Part shown: piece by piece, positions 8,451 to 16,711 of the stretch
Layout of the letters: each line of letters opens with the position of its first letter
Numbering within the stretch: the first letter of the stretch is position 1
NCBI RefSeq assembly: GCF_002135315.1
Contig: NZ_NEGA01000005.1
Span: 62,001-126,000 of the forward strand
Source of the DNA: Acinetobacter sp. ANC 3903
Lineage (GTDB): Bacteria > Pseudomonadota > Gammaproteobacteria > Pseudomonadales > Moraxellaceae
DNA: 64,000 nucleotides
Direction: 5' to 3'
Position numbers and translations under genes: made by a program
Notes under the pieces: model-generated
Seen by the model: the letters and a program-made list of their open reading frames with translations, nothing else
Told to the model about the DNA's origin: nothing
Database searches by the model: none

Positions 8451-8522
8451 CTGCACTTTGAGCTATGGAATATGCCAATCATTTCCCTAAACCATCATTG
8501 ATATAGCATTCACAAATGATTA

Positions 8523-8536
8523 TTTCAAAATTGAAA
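8523..8536. promoter_or_regulatory. Putative operator TTTC-N6-GAAA, site 3
   Basis: TTTCAAAATTGAAA, embedded in a 16-nt stretch (8522-8537) with perfect 7-nt arms, lies 93-106 nt upstream of the dehydrogenase start at 8629. A second, imperfect copy (ATTCAAAATTGGAAA) follows at 8593-8607, close to that gene. Confidence 0.5.
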
Positions 8537-8628
8537 TAATCATTTCCTTAAAAGTTCTTTATACACATATTAGAAAAAGCTAACTTTCATGTATTCAAAA
8601 TTGGAAAGTTCTTTACAGGAGTTTTATT

Positions 8629-9702
8629 TTGCAAAAAGATAAATTAAAAGTTGCGCTTTTAGGTATTACCCACCCGCATACTTCAGGACGAGTAAAAGCA
8701 CTACAACGTCGTCAAGATATTGAAATTTATGGTGCCGCAGATCATAGCGAACTTTTAAAGCCTTTCTGTGAGGCTTTGAATCTTACTGAACGCACTAAAG
8801 AAGACATTTTAAGTAATCCAGATATTGATATCGTTCTAGTTCATTCAAAAAGCTATGAAATGGCTGATTTAACAATCGCTGCATTACAAGCAGGAAAAGC
8901 TGTTTTAGTTGAAAAACCAGCTGGCCGAGGTGTAGCAGATACTCAACGCATTGTTGATGCTGTTAATGAATATAATGGCTTTGTTCAGGTTGGTTACTGC
9001 TGGCGTTTCGCCCCTTCAATCAACGTAATGCATGATGTTATTCAGCAAGGTAAAATCGGTAAAGTTTTACAAATTCGTGCTCATGCTGGTTGCTCGCACA
9101 ATGAAGCTGAAACCGCACATATGAGACAGCCTGGCGATCTTGGTGGCGCATTCTTCGTTATTGGTTGTCATTTATTTGACCGCGTACTTCATCATTTTGG
9201 TATGCCTAAATCTGTGAATGCACGTATTACCAAATTCAAAGATTTTAAAGGTGAAGAATCTCGCGAAGATGCTGCAGGTGCGATTCTTAACTATGATGAT
9301 AAAATTGTTGTTGTAGACTTTATGTCTTGGGATGTTCTTCCTTGGACTGAAAGTTGGGATATGACTGCATATGGCACTGAAGGTATTATGTCTTCACGTT
9401 CATTACCTTCATCTTACAAACTTTATCAAACTGGTAATATCGAAGGTACTACGGAAGGCTGGACTGAGTGGCATGAGACAAGTTTCCCTGAGATTTGGGC
9501 TACGAAGAAAACTGAATACTCTCCAGACATTGCTGAAATCGGTAATCCAGTCTATTTCGATCGTGAATTAAACGCGTTCTTGGATTCGTATCAAAATGGA
9601 AAACCATCTCAGGTACCAGCCACTCAAGCTCATAACATTTCTGTTCTACTTGCAGCGTTATTCGATTCTGCAGGTAAAGATGGCACTGAAGTCTTTCTAT
9701 AA
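8629..9702 (+). CDS. Gfo/Idh/MocA-family oxidoreductase
   Basis: An NAD(P)-dependent sugar or cyclitol dehydrogenase of the Gfo/Idh/MocA fold, 357 residues. The N-terminal Rossmann domain begins KVALLGITHPHTSGR, a variant in which the usual GxGxxG turn is replaced, and carries the family EKPAGRG motif near residue 97. The C-terminal domain has GGAFFVIGCHLFDRVLHHFG, where the His is the likely catalytic residue. The start is TTG with AGGAG eight bases upstream. It is transcribed alone, followed by a terminator, and carries upstream copies of the locus palindrome. It probably oxidises a sugar, glycoside or cyclitol hydroxyl to a ketone. The substrate cannot be read from sequence. Confidence 0.8.
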   Translation: MQKDKLKVALLGITHPHTSGRVKALQRRQDIEIYGAADHSELLKPFCEALNLTERTKEDILSNPDIDIVLVHSKSYEMADLTIAALQAGKAVLVEKPAGRGVADTQRIVDAVNEYNGFVQVGYCWRFAPSINVMHDVIQQGKIGKVLQIRAHAGCSHNEAETAHMRQPGDLGGAFFVIGCHLFDRVLHHFGMPKSVNARITKFKDFKGEESREDAAGAILNYDDKIVVVDFMSWDVLPWTESWDMTAYGTEGIMSSRSLPSSYKLYQTGNIEGTTEGWTEWHETSFPEIWATKKTEYSPDIAEIGNPVYFDRELNAFLDSYQNGKPSQVPATQAHNISVLLAALFDSAGKDGTEVFL

Positions 9703-9711
9703 TGATTAAAT

Positions 9712-9741
9712 AAAAATGCAACTACTTATAGTTGCATTTTT
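9712..9741 (+). terminator. Terminator after the first Gfo/Idh gene
   Basis: Arms 9712-9723 (AAAAATGCAACT) and 9730-9741 are complementary with a 6-nt loop and end in a U-run. The next gene starts 18 nt later, so some readthrough or an internal promoter is needed. Confidence 0.7.
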
Positions 9742-9759
9742 ACTTTTATTTGAGATTTT

Positions 9760-10050
9760 ATGAATAAAGAAATTAGAGTTGTTGCTAAATTAGAAATTCA
9801 ACGAGAACACATTAATCAAGTTATTGAAGTATTTAAAGAGCTCGTTAATAAGACCCGTAAAGAGTTCGGTTGCTTACAATATGATTTACATCAAGAGGTA
9901 CATGATCCTGCTACGTTAATCTTTTTTGAGAAATGGAGAACGATGGATGACTTAAATAAACATTTAAAAACAGCGCACTTTATTGCCTGTTTTAAAGAAG
10001 TTGGAAGTCTGGTTGAGCATAATGAAACTCGCATTCTAGAGAAAATATAA
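9760..10050 (+). CDS. ABM-domain protein (putative quinol monooxygenase)
   Basis: A 96-residue single-domain protein of the antibiotic-biosynthesis monooxygenase (ABM/YgiN) family. It has the ferredoxin-like pattern with VVAKLEIQREHINQVIEVFKELVNKTRKEFGCLQYDLHQ and the family motif FFEKWRTMDDLNKHLKTAHF. Members are cofactor-free monooxygenases of quinols and phenols, or small heme-degrading or sensor proteins. Beside a hydroxyquinol pathway, a role in hydroxylating or protecting a quinol is attractive but unproven. It lies just after the Gfo/Idh gene, separated by a terminator hairpin, and is convergent with the MFS gene. Confidence 0.72.
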   Translation: MNKEIRVVAKLEIQREHINQVIEVFKELVNKTRKEFGCLQYDLHQEVHDPATLIFFEKWRTMDDLNKHLKTAHFIACFKEVGSLVEHNETRILEKI

Positions 10051-10123
10051 TAGTATATCCAACGTGTCAGTCTGAATATAAATACATAAACTAAAGAATA
10101 GTTAAACCTCAACCCTGATATTT

Positions 10124-10166
10124 ATAAAATCACCTTTTAGCATTATAAGATAAGAGGTGATCTTAT
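10124..10166. terminator. Convergent hairpin between the ABM gene and an MFS gene
   Basis: Sixteen-base arms at 10124-10139 and 10151-10166 pair at 14 positions. It lies between two converging genes and probably terminates both. Confidence 0.5.
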
Positions 10167-10173
10167 CTTAAAT

Positions 10174-11364
10174 TTAAATTTCGTGAGTAGATTTTTCAAC
10201 AAAGAAAGCGATTAATAAAATAAATAATCCACCTAAACTTAATATTGATCCAATCCAGATAGGAGCCAACCACCCCATATCATGTGTCAATACCCAGCCA
10301 CCTAAAAAAGCACCGAGGGCATTGGCTAAATTAAATGCAGAGTGATTAAGTGAAGCAGCTAATACCTGTGCATCACCTGCAACATTCATAAGACGCATTT
10401 GTAGGGTATTACTTAATCCAATAATTATCATTCCGATTGCAAATAAACCAGCAATAGCAGTATAAATGTTATTCATAAAAAAACTCACTAAAATAAATGT
10501 GAGTGCAGAACTGATTAAAATACCAATAATAGTTTTATTTAGATTTTTATCAGCGAAATGGCCAGCTAACAGCCCTCCGATCACCATTCCAACTCCCCAA
10601 ATCGCAAGTGCAATAGGGACGATTGAAATATCGGCATGAGTATATTCAGTGAGGATTGGAGAAATATAGGTGTATACAGAAAACATCCCACCAAATCCAA
10701 CAGACCCAACAGCTAGGGTCAACCACATATTGATGTTTCTAAGACCTGCTAATTCATTCTTTATACTTGCTGTTTTATGAACAGGAATATTAGGAACAAA
10801 AATGATAATCGCAATAAGTGTGATAAAGGCGATTGTAGCTGAAACTTCAAATCCTGATCGCCAACCAAATTGTTGCCCCATCCACGTTGCCAAAGGAACT
10901 CCAACGACAGTCGCGGTGGTGAGTCCCATCATCATGAAAGCAACTGCTGTAGATCGCTGCTTAGGGTTTGCAAGTTGAGCCGCGACCAAGGCACCTACAC
11001 CAAAATATGCGCCATGTGGTAACCCTGCAATAAATCGGGATAATAATACTGTTTCTGGGGTCTGAGCTAAAGCTGTAAAAGCATTTGCAATACCGTAAAA
11101 CAACATGAGTATAAGGAGTAAAGTCTTACGAGGAAGCTGGGCACACAAGATAGCAATAATGGGAGCACCAATCACCACGCCTAAGGCATAAGCACTGATA
11201 AAATAACCAGCATCAGGAATAGAGACCTGTAAATCTTCCGCAATTTCCTGAATTAGGCCCATAGCTACAAATTCAGTTGTACCGATACAAAATCCTCCAA
11301 TTGCAAGAGCGAAGATAACGGCAAAAAGTGAATATGAGTGAGGTAAAGTAGGATCTGATGTCAT
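10174..11364 (-). CDS. MFS transporter, DHA1 / AraJ-like
   Basis: A 396-residue inner-membrane transporter with about 12 hydrophobic helices and the MFS motifs PRKTLLLILMLF (loop 2-3) and SRFIAGLPHGAYFGVGALVAA (helix 4). This is the pattern of AraJ/YdhP-type sugar or drug efflux carriers. It stands apart from the neighbouring operons, convergent with the ABM gene. Export of excess sugar or of an aromatic intermediate would fit the locus, but uptake or drug efflux cannot be excluded. Confidence 0.75.
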   Translation of the reverse strand: MTSDPTLPHSYSLFAVIFALAIGGFCIGTTEFVAMGLIQEIAEDLQVSIPDAGYFISAYALGVVIGAPIIAILCAQLPRKTLLLILMLFYGIANAFTALAQTPETVLLSRFIAGLPHGAYFGVGALVAAQLANPKQRSTAVAFMMMGLTTATVVGVPLATWMGQQFGWRSGFEVSATIAFITLIAIIIFVPNIPVHKTASIKNELAGLRNINMWLTLAVGSVGFGGMFSVYTYISPILTEYTHADISIVPIALAIWGVGMVIGGLLAGHFADKNLNKTIIGILISSALTFILVSFFMNNIYTAIAGLFAIGMIIIGLSNTLQMRLMNVAGDAQVLAASLNHSAFNLANALGAFLGGWVLTHDMGWLAPIWIGSILSLGGLFILLIAFFVEKSTHEI

Positions 11365-11578
11365 AATAATAAAAGAGAATATTGAATTATAGTTTAAAGA
11401 TAAAACGGGCCTAGAAAGTTAATTCTTAAATCCACACAAGCTATCAGCAAGTTTTGGATAGCATTCTCGAATTATGTATTGATTCAACATAATGCTTTCA
11501 AAACTGTTACACCTCTTTTTTAAATTCGCCGAGCTTTAATTAAATATTTTATAAACAAAATAAAATCGACACTTATAA

Positions 11579-11609
11579 ACCCCAATAGTTTAAAAATTAC
11601 TATTGGGGT
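11579..11609 (-). terminator. Terminator of the TIM-barrel gene transcript
   Basis: Arms 11579-11589 (ACCCCAATAGT) and 11599-11609 are perfectly complementary. On the minus strand the hairpin follows the 11618 stop and leads into TTTATAAG. Confidence 0.65.
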
Positions 11610-11617
11610 GAAAGCTA

Positions 11618-12481
11618 TTAAGCTGTTACAAAATCGAATGCACTAATTGTTGTCTCATAAGCCCGTTTTGCCATCTCATCAAGCGGAAGCACTCGATGCT
11701 CCTGTGAAATCAACTCAACGCCATAATACGGCTGGTTAAAGCCCGCTTTCTTAATTTCATTTAAGAACAATGGGATGTCATATGATCCTTGACCACAAAG
11801 TTTTCGATGGTGTGTAGAGTCGTTAAATAAATCACCTTGAACTTCATCTGCAGCATCATTCAATTCAACTGATTTAATTAAGTGTGCTGGTACCATACTA
11901 ATTTTTTCAAAATCAATATTACCACGTGCTAAATGCCAGATATCTAAGCACAATCCACCATTAGCATCACCAGTATCAACGACTTTCAAGCCATCTTCTA
12001 ATGTAGCTAAACGCGAGAATGGCATAATTTCTAGAGCTACATTTGCATTCACTTGAGCCACTTCTTTACACAGCTTAGAGAATTCCTCAGCCATGTTTTC
12101 CAAGCTATTTGGAGAATTTTCAAATGGCTTAGCACCAATTTTTAAATTACACATTCCAAGCTCTGCACCAAGCTCAATCATTTTAGAACGCTCATAGTCA
12201 GAGACTTTACGAGCATCGCCAGTTAAATACCAATCTAATAAAATTTCTAGTTCGAAATATTTAATATCGTTGTCTTTAAATAACTGACGGATTGTAGCTA
12301 CACTATTTTGCTCAAGTGTTGCTTGCAAATCGCTAAGTACAAGGCCAATTCCTTTCCAACCTGCTTTAGACGCTGCTTCAACACGCTGCTGTAATGTAAA
12401 TGGGCTAATTTCTGTTGGAGCACCCGGGTATACATTTCCAGCTAATGTCCAATAAGCTGCTAATAAATATGGTTTGTTCAT
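11618..12481 (-). CDS. Sugar phosphate isomerase/epimerase-like TIM-barrel protein
   Basis: A 287-residue protein of the AP-endonuclease-2-like xylose-isomerase TIM barrel family. This superfamily includes IolE dehydratase, sugar epimerases and enzymes that cleave 3-keto-glycosides. Likely metal ligands are the Glu of ALEIMPF, the Asp and His of LCLDIWHLARG, and the Glu of YYGVELISQEHR. It is 31 nt downstream of a fucose-permease-like carrier and behind a Gfo/Idh dehydrogenase, a set that typically performs oxidation followed by isomerisation or elimination of a sugar or cyclitol. Which reaction it performs is not determinable here. Confidence 0.75.
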   Translation of the reverse strand: MNKPYLLAAYWTLAGNVYPGAPTEISPFTLQQRVEAASKAGWKGIGLVLSDLQATLEQNSVATIRQLFKDNDIKYFELEILLDWYLTGDARKVSDYERSKMIELGAELGMCNLKIGAKPFENSPNSLENMAEEFSKLCKEVAQVNANVALEIMPFSRLATLEDGLKVVDTGDANGGLCLDIWHLARGNIDFEKISMVPAHLIKSVELNDAADEVQGDLFNDSTHHRKLCGQGSYDIPLFLNEIKKAGFNQPYYGVELISQEHRVLPLDEMAKRAYETTISAFDFVTA

Positions 12482-12512
12482 AAAATATTTCCTTTAATTT
12501 GTATTACGAAAA

Positions 12513-13784
12513 TTATGCTTTCGAAAATTTATATCCAGTAAGATCTTGAGTAATTGCACACCAGCAAATTAGTGCATAACAAATTGCAGGAACAATAAAC
12601 GCTGTAGAAATGCTTGTTATATCTGAAAGATAGCCCATAACTAGAGGTAAAATCGCACCACCAACAAACATCGTCACCATCAAAGATGCAGCCATTTGTG
12701 ATTTTTTACCTAAACCGCGGACACCCATAGAGAAGATTGTTGGATATAGCGTAGATTTGAATAAGAACATACAGATAAGAACTACAACTGAAATATATTG
12801 ATAGCCCAACATCACGAATAAGCATGCCAATACACAAACTGAACTATTAAAGATCTGTAGCTTTCTCGGATCGATATACTTCATTACGAAGATACCTAAG
12901 AAGCGACCACTCATATAACAGAACATAGCCATAGATAGGAAATATGCTGCTTTAGCTGGAGTGATGCCATCCCAATGCTCAATGACATAATTGATAAAGA
13001 ATGCACCGATACCAAAATGCGCACCGTTATAACAAAATTGTGAAAGCATCGCTTTACGCACATTTTTATTCTTTAATAACGGAACATTTTCATAAACTGT
13101 ATCTTCTGGACGCGGCTCAATATTATTTTCATCCTGATGATTAGCTTCTGGCAATCTGATCGAAATCATATAGCCCACGACACAAACTACAAGAATGGAA
13201 AGCATCACATAAGTTAATGTTGCTGGTTCGACATAGAATCCTGCAACAGTCCCAGCAGGAATGAAGAACACAGCTCCACCTACTAATGGTCCGCACATAC
13301 CGCCCATTCCACCAAAAGCTTGAGCTAATGTTAAGCGACGCGTAGCATCTTTTGGATCACCCAATTTAGTGGCATATAAGTTACATACAATCTCAAGACA
13401 AGCTAAACCTGATGCTAAAATAAAAATTGCGGTTAAAAATGCTGAGAAAGTACCTACCATCGCAGCAGGAACGAAACCCATACATCCAGTAGCAAAGAGT
13501 AATAAACCAATAATAATCGAGTTTCTATAGCCAAATCGCTTCATCAGCAACCCAACAGGTATAGCTGACAAGAAGTAAGCACCTAAGTATGCTGTCTGAA
13601 TAAAAGCTGACTGACCATGTGAAATATGGAAGACATCCTGAAAGTGTTTGTTTAAAACATCTAATAATGTATGTGAGAAAGCCCACATGAAATTAAAAGC
13701 AGTGACTAAAATCAGCGTTGCTTTTATCGAGATAGCTTTCTTACTCACAGGTAGTTCTGTGATTTTACTTAAACTTGCGTCCAT
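12513..13784 (-). CDS. Sugar MFS transporter, FHS (fucose permease-like) family
   Basis: A 423-residue inner-membrane carrier with about 12 helices. The first helix region has the FucP-like pattern FNFMWAFSHTLLDVLNKHFQDVF, followed by GAYFLSAIPVGLLMKRFGYRNSI (motif A) and a Gly-rich segment AQAFGGMGGMCGPLVGGAVFF. FHS members are proton symporters of fucose, glucose or galactose and related sugars. It lies between the Gfo/Idh gene and the TIM-barrel gene, so it is probably the uptake route for their substrate. This would be a second route alongside the ABC system encoded divergently. Confidence 0.78.
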   Translation of the reverse strand: MDASLSKITELPVSKKAISIKATLILVTAFNFMWAFSHTLLDVLNKHFQDVFHISHGQSAFIQTAYLGAYFLSAIPVGLLMKRFGYRNSIIIGLLLFATGCMGFVPAAMVGTFSAFLTAIFILASGLACLEIVCNLYATKLGDPKDATRRLTLAQAFGGMGGMCGPLVGGAVFFIPAGTVAGFYVEPATLTYVMLSILVVCVVGYMISIRLPEANHQDENNIEPRPEDTVYENVPLLKNKNVRKAMLSQFCYNGAHFGIGAFFINYVIEHWDGITPAKAAYFLSMAMFCYMSGRFLGIFVMKYIDPRKLQIFNSSVCVLACLFVMLGYQYISVVVLICMFLFKSTLYPTIFSMGVRGLGKKSQMAASLMVTMFVGGAILPLVMGYLSDITSISTAFIVPAICYALICWCAITQDLTGYKFSKA

Positions 13785-13815
13785 TGCGAGTTTCCTTGTA
13801 AACAGGTAATACTTC

Positions 13816-13847
13816 CCTATTAAGTATGATAATCCATACTTAATAGG
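13816..13847. repeat. Perfect 13-bp inverted repeat between two genes of the operon
   Basis: Arms 13816-13828 (CCTATTAAGTATG) and 13835-13847 are exact complements with a 6-nt loop. It sits in the 108-nt gap between the Gfo/Idh gene and the MFS gene. No U-run follows on the minus strand. It may attenuate transcription or stabilise the upstream mRNA. Confidence 0.6.
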
Positions 13848-13892
13848 TTGATTTTGTTTTCTGAGTTGCTTAATTCAGTTAAATGTTACGAA

Positions 13893-14918
13893 TTAAGCGG
13901 CAAGAGACTTTGAAGGGCCTTCAGGATTTACAACGATTGCTTTATTGGTTTCAACGGACTCCATTGCACATACAGCTAGGTAGAGTGCTTGTAATCCATC
14001 AAATAAATTCGTAGGGAATTCTTGACCAGCAACAAGGCAAGAAACGAATACATCGAATTCTTTGCGGTAAGAGCCAACATAACGCTCTAAGAAGAAGTTT
14101 AATAAAGGTTGCTGAGACCCTGTGAAGTCTTGAGTATATTTCTTAAGCGTAGAAGGTCTATGGTTCTGAGTTTTCAATAGACCTTGTGAACCTAATACTT
14201 CAATACGTTGGTCATAACCGTACACTGCTTCACGACAGTTATTGATAATACATTGTTTACCAGATTTAGTTTTCAAGGTAATACTACAAGTATCGTAGTC
14301 ATTAATTGTTGCTAACTCTTCATCTACTAATCGGCTTGCTGTAGCAAAAATTTCTACTGGCTCTTCACCAAGAATATGTCGAGCTGTATCAAAATCATGA
14401 ATTGTCATGTCTTTGAAAATGCCACCAGAAGTTTTCATATACTCTACTGGCTGCATGCCTGGATCACGGCTTGTGATAATGACTTGGCGAACATCACCAA
14501 TTTCATTGTTCAAAATTGCATTTTTGATTGCAATCGTGTCTTCATCAAAACGACGATTAAATGCCAACATCACTTTACCATTGTGGCTTTGGATTTCTTC
14601 AACAGCTGTGATTGAACGTTGGAAATCTAAATCGATAGGTTTTTCACATAATACTGGCTTTTTATGTTTAACCGCATGTAGCATTAAATCAACATGTAGA
14701 TCAGTTGCTGTAGCGATTACAACTGCATCAATATCATCGCGAGTGATTGCTTCATAATAGTCATAACCAGCTTCGCAATTTAACTCATTTGCTAATTTAT
14801 CTACGCCTTCTTTCCAAGGATCAGCAATAAGTTTAAGTTCACATTGTGTATTTAAAAATGCACTCTTAGAATGGATCTGAGCGATGCGTCCCGCACCTAG
14901 AATTGCTACTTTTAACAT
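13893..14918 (-). CDS. Gfo/Idh/MocA dehydrogenase, inositol 2-dehydrogenase-like
   Basis: A 341-residue NAD-dependent dehydrogenase. The Rossmann start is KVAILGAGRIAQIHSKSA, the family motif is CEKPIDLD (about residue 95), and GGIFKDMTIHDFDTARHILGEEP carries the D-x3-H catalytic pair typical of IolG-type inositol dehydrogenases. It is first in a minus-strand transcript with the FHS carrier and the TIM-barrel gene. A palindrome shared with the hydroxyquinol promoters lies 108-121 nt upstream. Inositol or a deoxy-inositol is a reasonable substrate; other sugars oxidised by IolG relatives are possible. The rest of the classical iol pathway (iolB, iolC, iolD) is not in this window. Confidence 0.78.
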   Translation of the reverse strand: MLKVAILGAGRIAQIHSKSAFLNTQCELKLIADPWKEGVDKLANELNCEAGYDYYEAITRDDIDAVVIATATDLHVDLMLHAVKHKKPVLCEKPIDLDFQRSITAVEEIQSHNGKVMLAFNRRFDEDTIAIKNAILNNEIGDVRQVIITSRDPGMQPVEYMKTSGGIFKDMTIHDFDTARHILGEEPVEIFATASRLVDEELATINDYDTCSITLKTKSGKQCIINNCREAVYGYDQRIEVLGSQGLLKTQNHRPSTLKKYTQDFTGSQQPLLNFFLERYVGSYRKEFDVFVSCLVAGQEFPTNLFDGLQALYLAVCAMESVETNKAIVVNPEGPSKSLAA

Positions 14919-15543
14919 ACAGATACTTCCTTTTAATAACGATACTTCAAAAATTACTTATTCTTGATAATTCTTAGGTTATACAAGCCAATTTTGAAAG
15001 AAAATAGCGATTTCTAAAAACACTTTTTCATTTTTGAAATTAATCCCGCACCCCACTTATCACTTTTAAACCTGAATTAAAACCCCTTTATTTTTCCTAA
15101 ATTTGAAAAAAACATTTTCAATATTTGACATTTTTTTCCAATTTTTACGCTTCTATACTCCAAGTCAATTGATAAAAACCATGCCCAATACTCAAACATT
15201 GGAAAAATTCTGATTAATCGACAGGAACGTCGAAAAAGGATGAGGAGAAATGGATTAAGGAAAATTGAAATATGGAGAGATGTATCAAGTCATGCTTTTA
15301 ATACTTTAGTTTTACACATGCAACGGAGTTTAGCTCAATCAATCGCTGTAAAAACAAAGCATTAGGCTCAAATAACTTGATCACTCATCTGAATGAGATA
15401 TTCAGATCCAAGAATGAATATTCACACACCTAACGTATGCCCTCCCAAGGGCTGTTAAATCACAAGCAATCTTGCAGTTTTTAAATGGAATTTAAAAAGT
15501 ATCTGCAGATGTAAATCATGCTTAAAATTGAAGGAAACATGCA
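14919..15543. other. Regulatory region between the dehydrogenase operon and chvE
   Basis: A 625-nt gene-free divergent promoter region. It contains operator site 4 (15026-15039) and imperfect copies of the same motif at 14988-14999, 15096-15109 and 15192-15205. A weak A/T-rich promoter-like area lies around 15120-15160. The last 300 nt before chvE form a long untranslated leader in which I see no gene. Confidence 0.55.
15026..15039. promoter_or_regulatory. Putative operator TTTC-N6-GAAA, site 4
   Basis: TTTCATTTTTGAAA, perfect arms TTTCA/TGAAA, lies 108-121 nt upstream of the minus-strand dehydrogenase start at 14918. It links the sugar module to the hydroxyquinol promoters. Confidence 0.45.
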
Positions 15544-16608
15544 ATGAAAATGTATAAAACACTCACTACTTCTGTCGCTACTCTTGCCTTAGCCACTTTT
15601 GCAAATTGCACTTTCGCAGCAGGTGAACTAATCGGTATCGCCTTGCCAAATAAAACAGAAGCACGTTGGATTATGGATGGGAACAATATTGTCAAAAATC
15701 TGAAAGCTAAGGGTTATAAAACAGATTTGCAATATTCAACGCTTGATGTACCTACGCAAATTTCTCAAATAGAGAACATGATTACTGCAGGTGCCAAAGT
15801 TCTAGTGGTTGCCCCAGTTGATGGTGCGACGGTTTCGAATGTATTAAGCAAGGCAAAAAAGAAAGGTATTAAGGTCATTTCATACGATAAATTGATTATG
15901 AAAACCAAAGATGTGGACTACTACGCCACATTTGATAATTATCAAGTTGGTGTATTACAAGGTACCTCTATTGTTAAAAAACTTGGGTTAGATACAGGCA
16001 AAGGTCCATTTAACATCGAACTATTTGCTGGCTCTTTAGATGACAACAATGCCCATATGTTTAATGCAGGTGCGATGTCAGTTTTGAATCCTTATATCAC
16101 CAAAGGCAAACTTGTCGTGCGTAGTAAGCAAACTACTCTTGCTAAAGTTGCGACCCTGCGTTGGGAAGGTGCCACAGCGCAAGCGCGTATGGATAACTTA
16201 TTAAGTGCCTTTTACGGTGGTACCCGTGTAAATGCTGTTTTAGCACCAAATGATAATCTCGCGACTGGTATTATCTCTTCTCTTAAAGGTGTCGGTTATG
16301 GTCGTAATAATCAGCCAATGCCAATAATTACAGGTCAAGACGCTCAACCAGCCAACATCAAAGCCATTATCAAAGGTGATCAAACATCAACAGTATTTAA
16401 AGATACTCGTTTATTGGCTAGTGCTGCCGCGAATATGGTTGATGCAATCATTAAAGGTCAAACCGTTCCTGTAAACAACACTAAATCCTATAACAATGGC
16501 GCTAAAATTGTCCCAACCTACCTAGTTAAACCTCAATTAGTTGATAAAAATAACTGGAATGCGGTTCTTGTAAAATCTGGTTATTACACAGCCAATCAAC
16601 TGAAATAA
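15544..16608 (+). CDS. chvE: Sugar ABC transporter periplasmic binding protein, ChvE-type
   Basis: A 354-residue periplasmic receptor of the ChvE multiple-monosaccharide family. It begins with a signal peptide ([27 protein letters not shown]) and continues [19 protein letters not shown], close to ChvE. Two Rossmann-like lobes follow, with binding-site stretches such as [30 protein letters not shown] and [11 protein letters not shown]. ChvE homologues bind arabinose, galactose, glucose or related aldoses. It heads the operon with the ATPase and permease and is separated from the ATPase by a hairpin, a common arrangement that gives extra copies of the binding protein. Confidence 0.86.
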   Translation: MKMYKTLTTSVATLALATFANCTFAAGELIGIALPNKTEARWIMDGNNIVKNLKAKGYKTDLQYSTLDVPTQISQIENMITAGAKVLVVAPVDGATVSNVLSKAKKKGIKVISYDKLIMKTKDVDYYATFDNYQVGVLQGTSIVKKLGLDTGKGPFNIELFAGSLDDNNAHMFNAGAMSVLNPYITKGKLVVRSKQTTLAKVATLRWEGATAQARMDNLLSAFYGGTRVNAVLAPNDNLATGIISSLKGVGYGRNNQPMPIITGQDAQPANIKAIIKGDQTSTVFKDTRLLASAAANMVDAIIKGQTVPVNNTKSYNNGAKIVPTYLVKPQLVDKNNWNAVLVKSGYYTANQLK

Positions 16609-16674
16609 GTTATCAAAAATTCAATAACTTAAACCTTAATCAGTAAAAGTTTAGGCGATTAAAAACAGATATAT

Positions 16675-16698
16675 GTTGGTCGGTAATCACTGACCAAC
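16675..16698 (+). terminator. Hairpin between chvE and the ATPase gene
   Basis: Arms 16675-16681 (GTTGGTC) and 16692-16698 (GACCAAC) pair just before the ATPase ribosome site. There is no U-run, so it more likely stabilises the chvE message or causes partial termination. Confidence 0.4.
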
Positions 16699-16711
16699 AG
16701 AGGATTGCTGT

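Noticed and set aside
11618..14918. Classical inositol catabolic operon
   Set aside because: Only IolG-like and a generic TIM-barrel protein are present; iolB, iolC and iolD are absent from the window.
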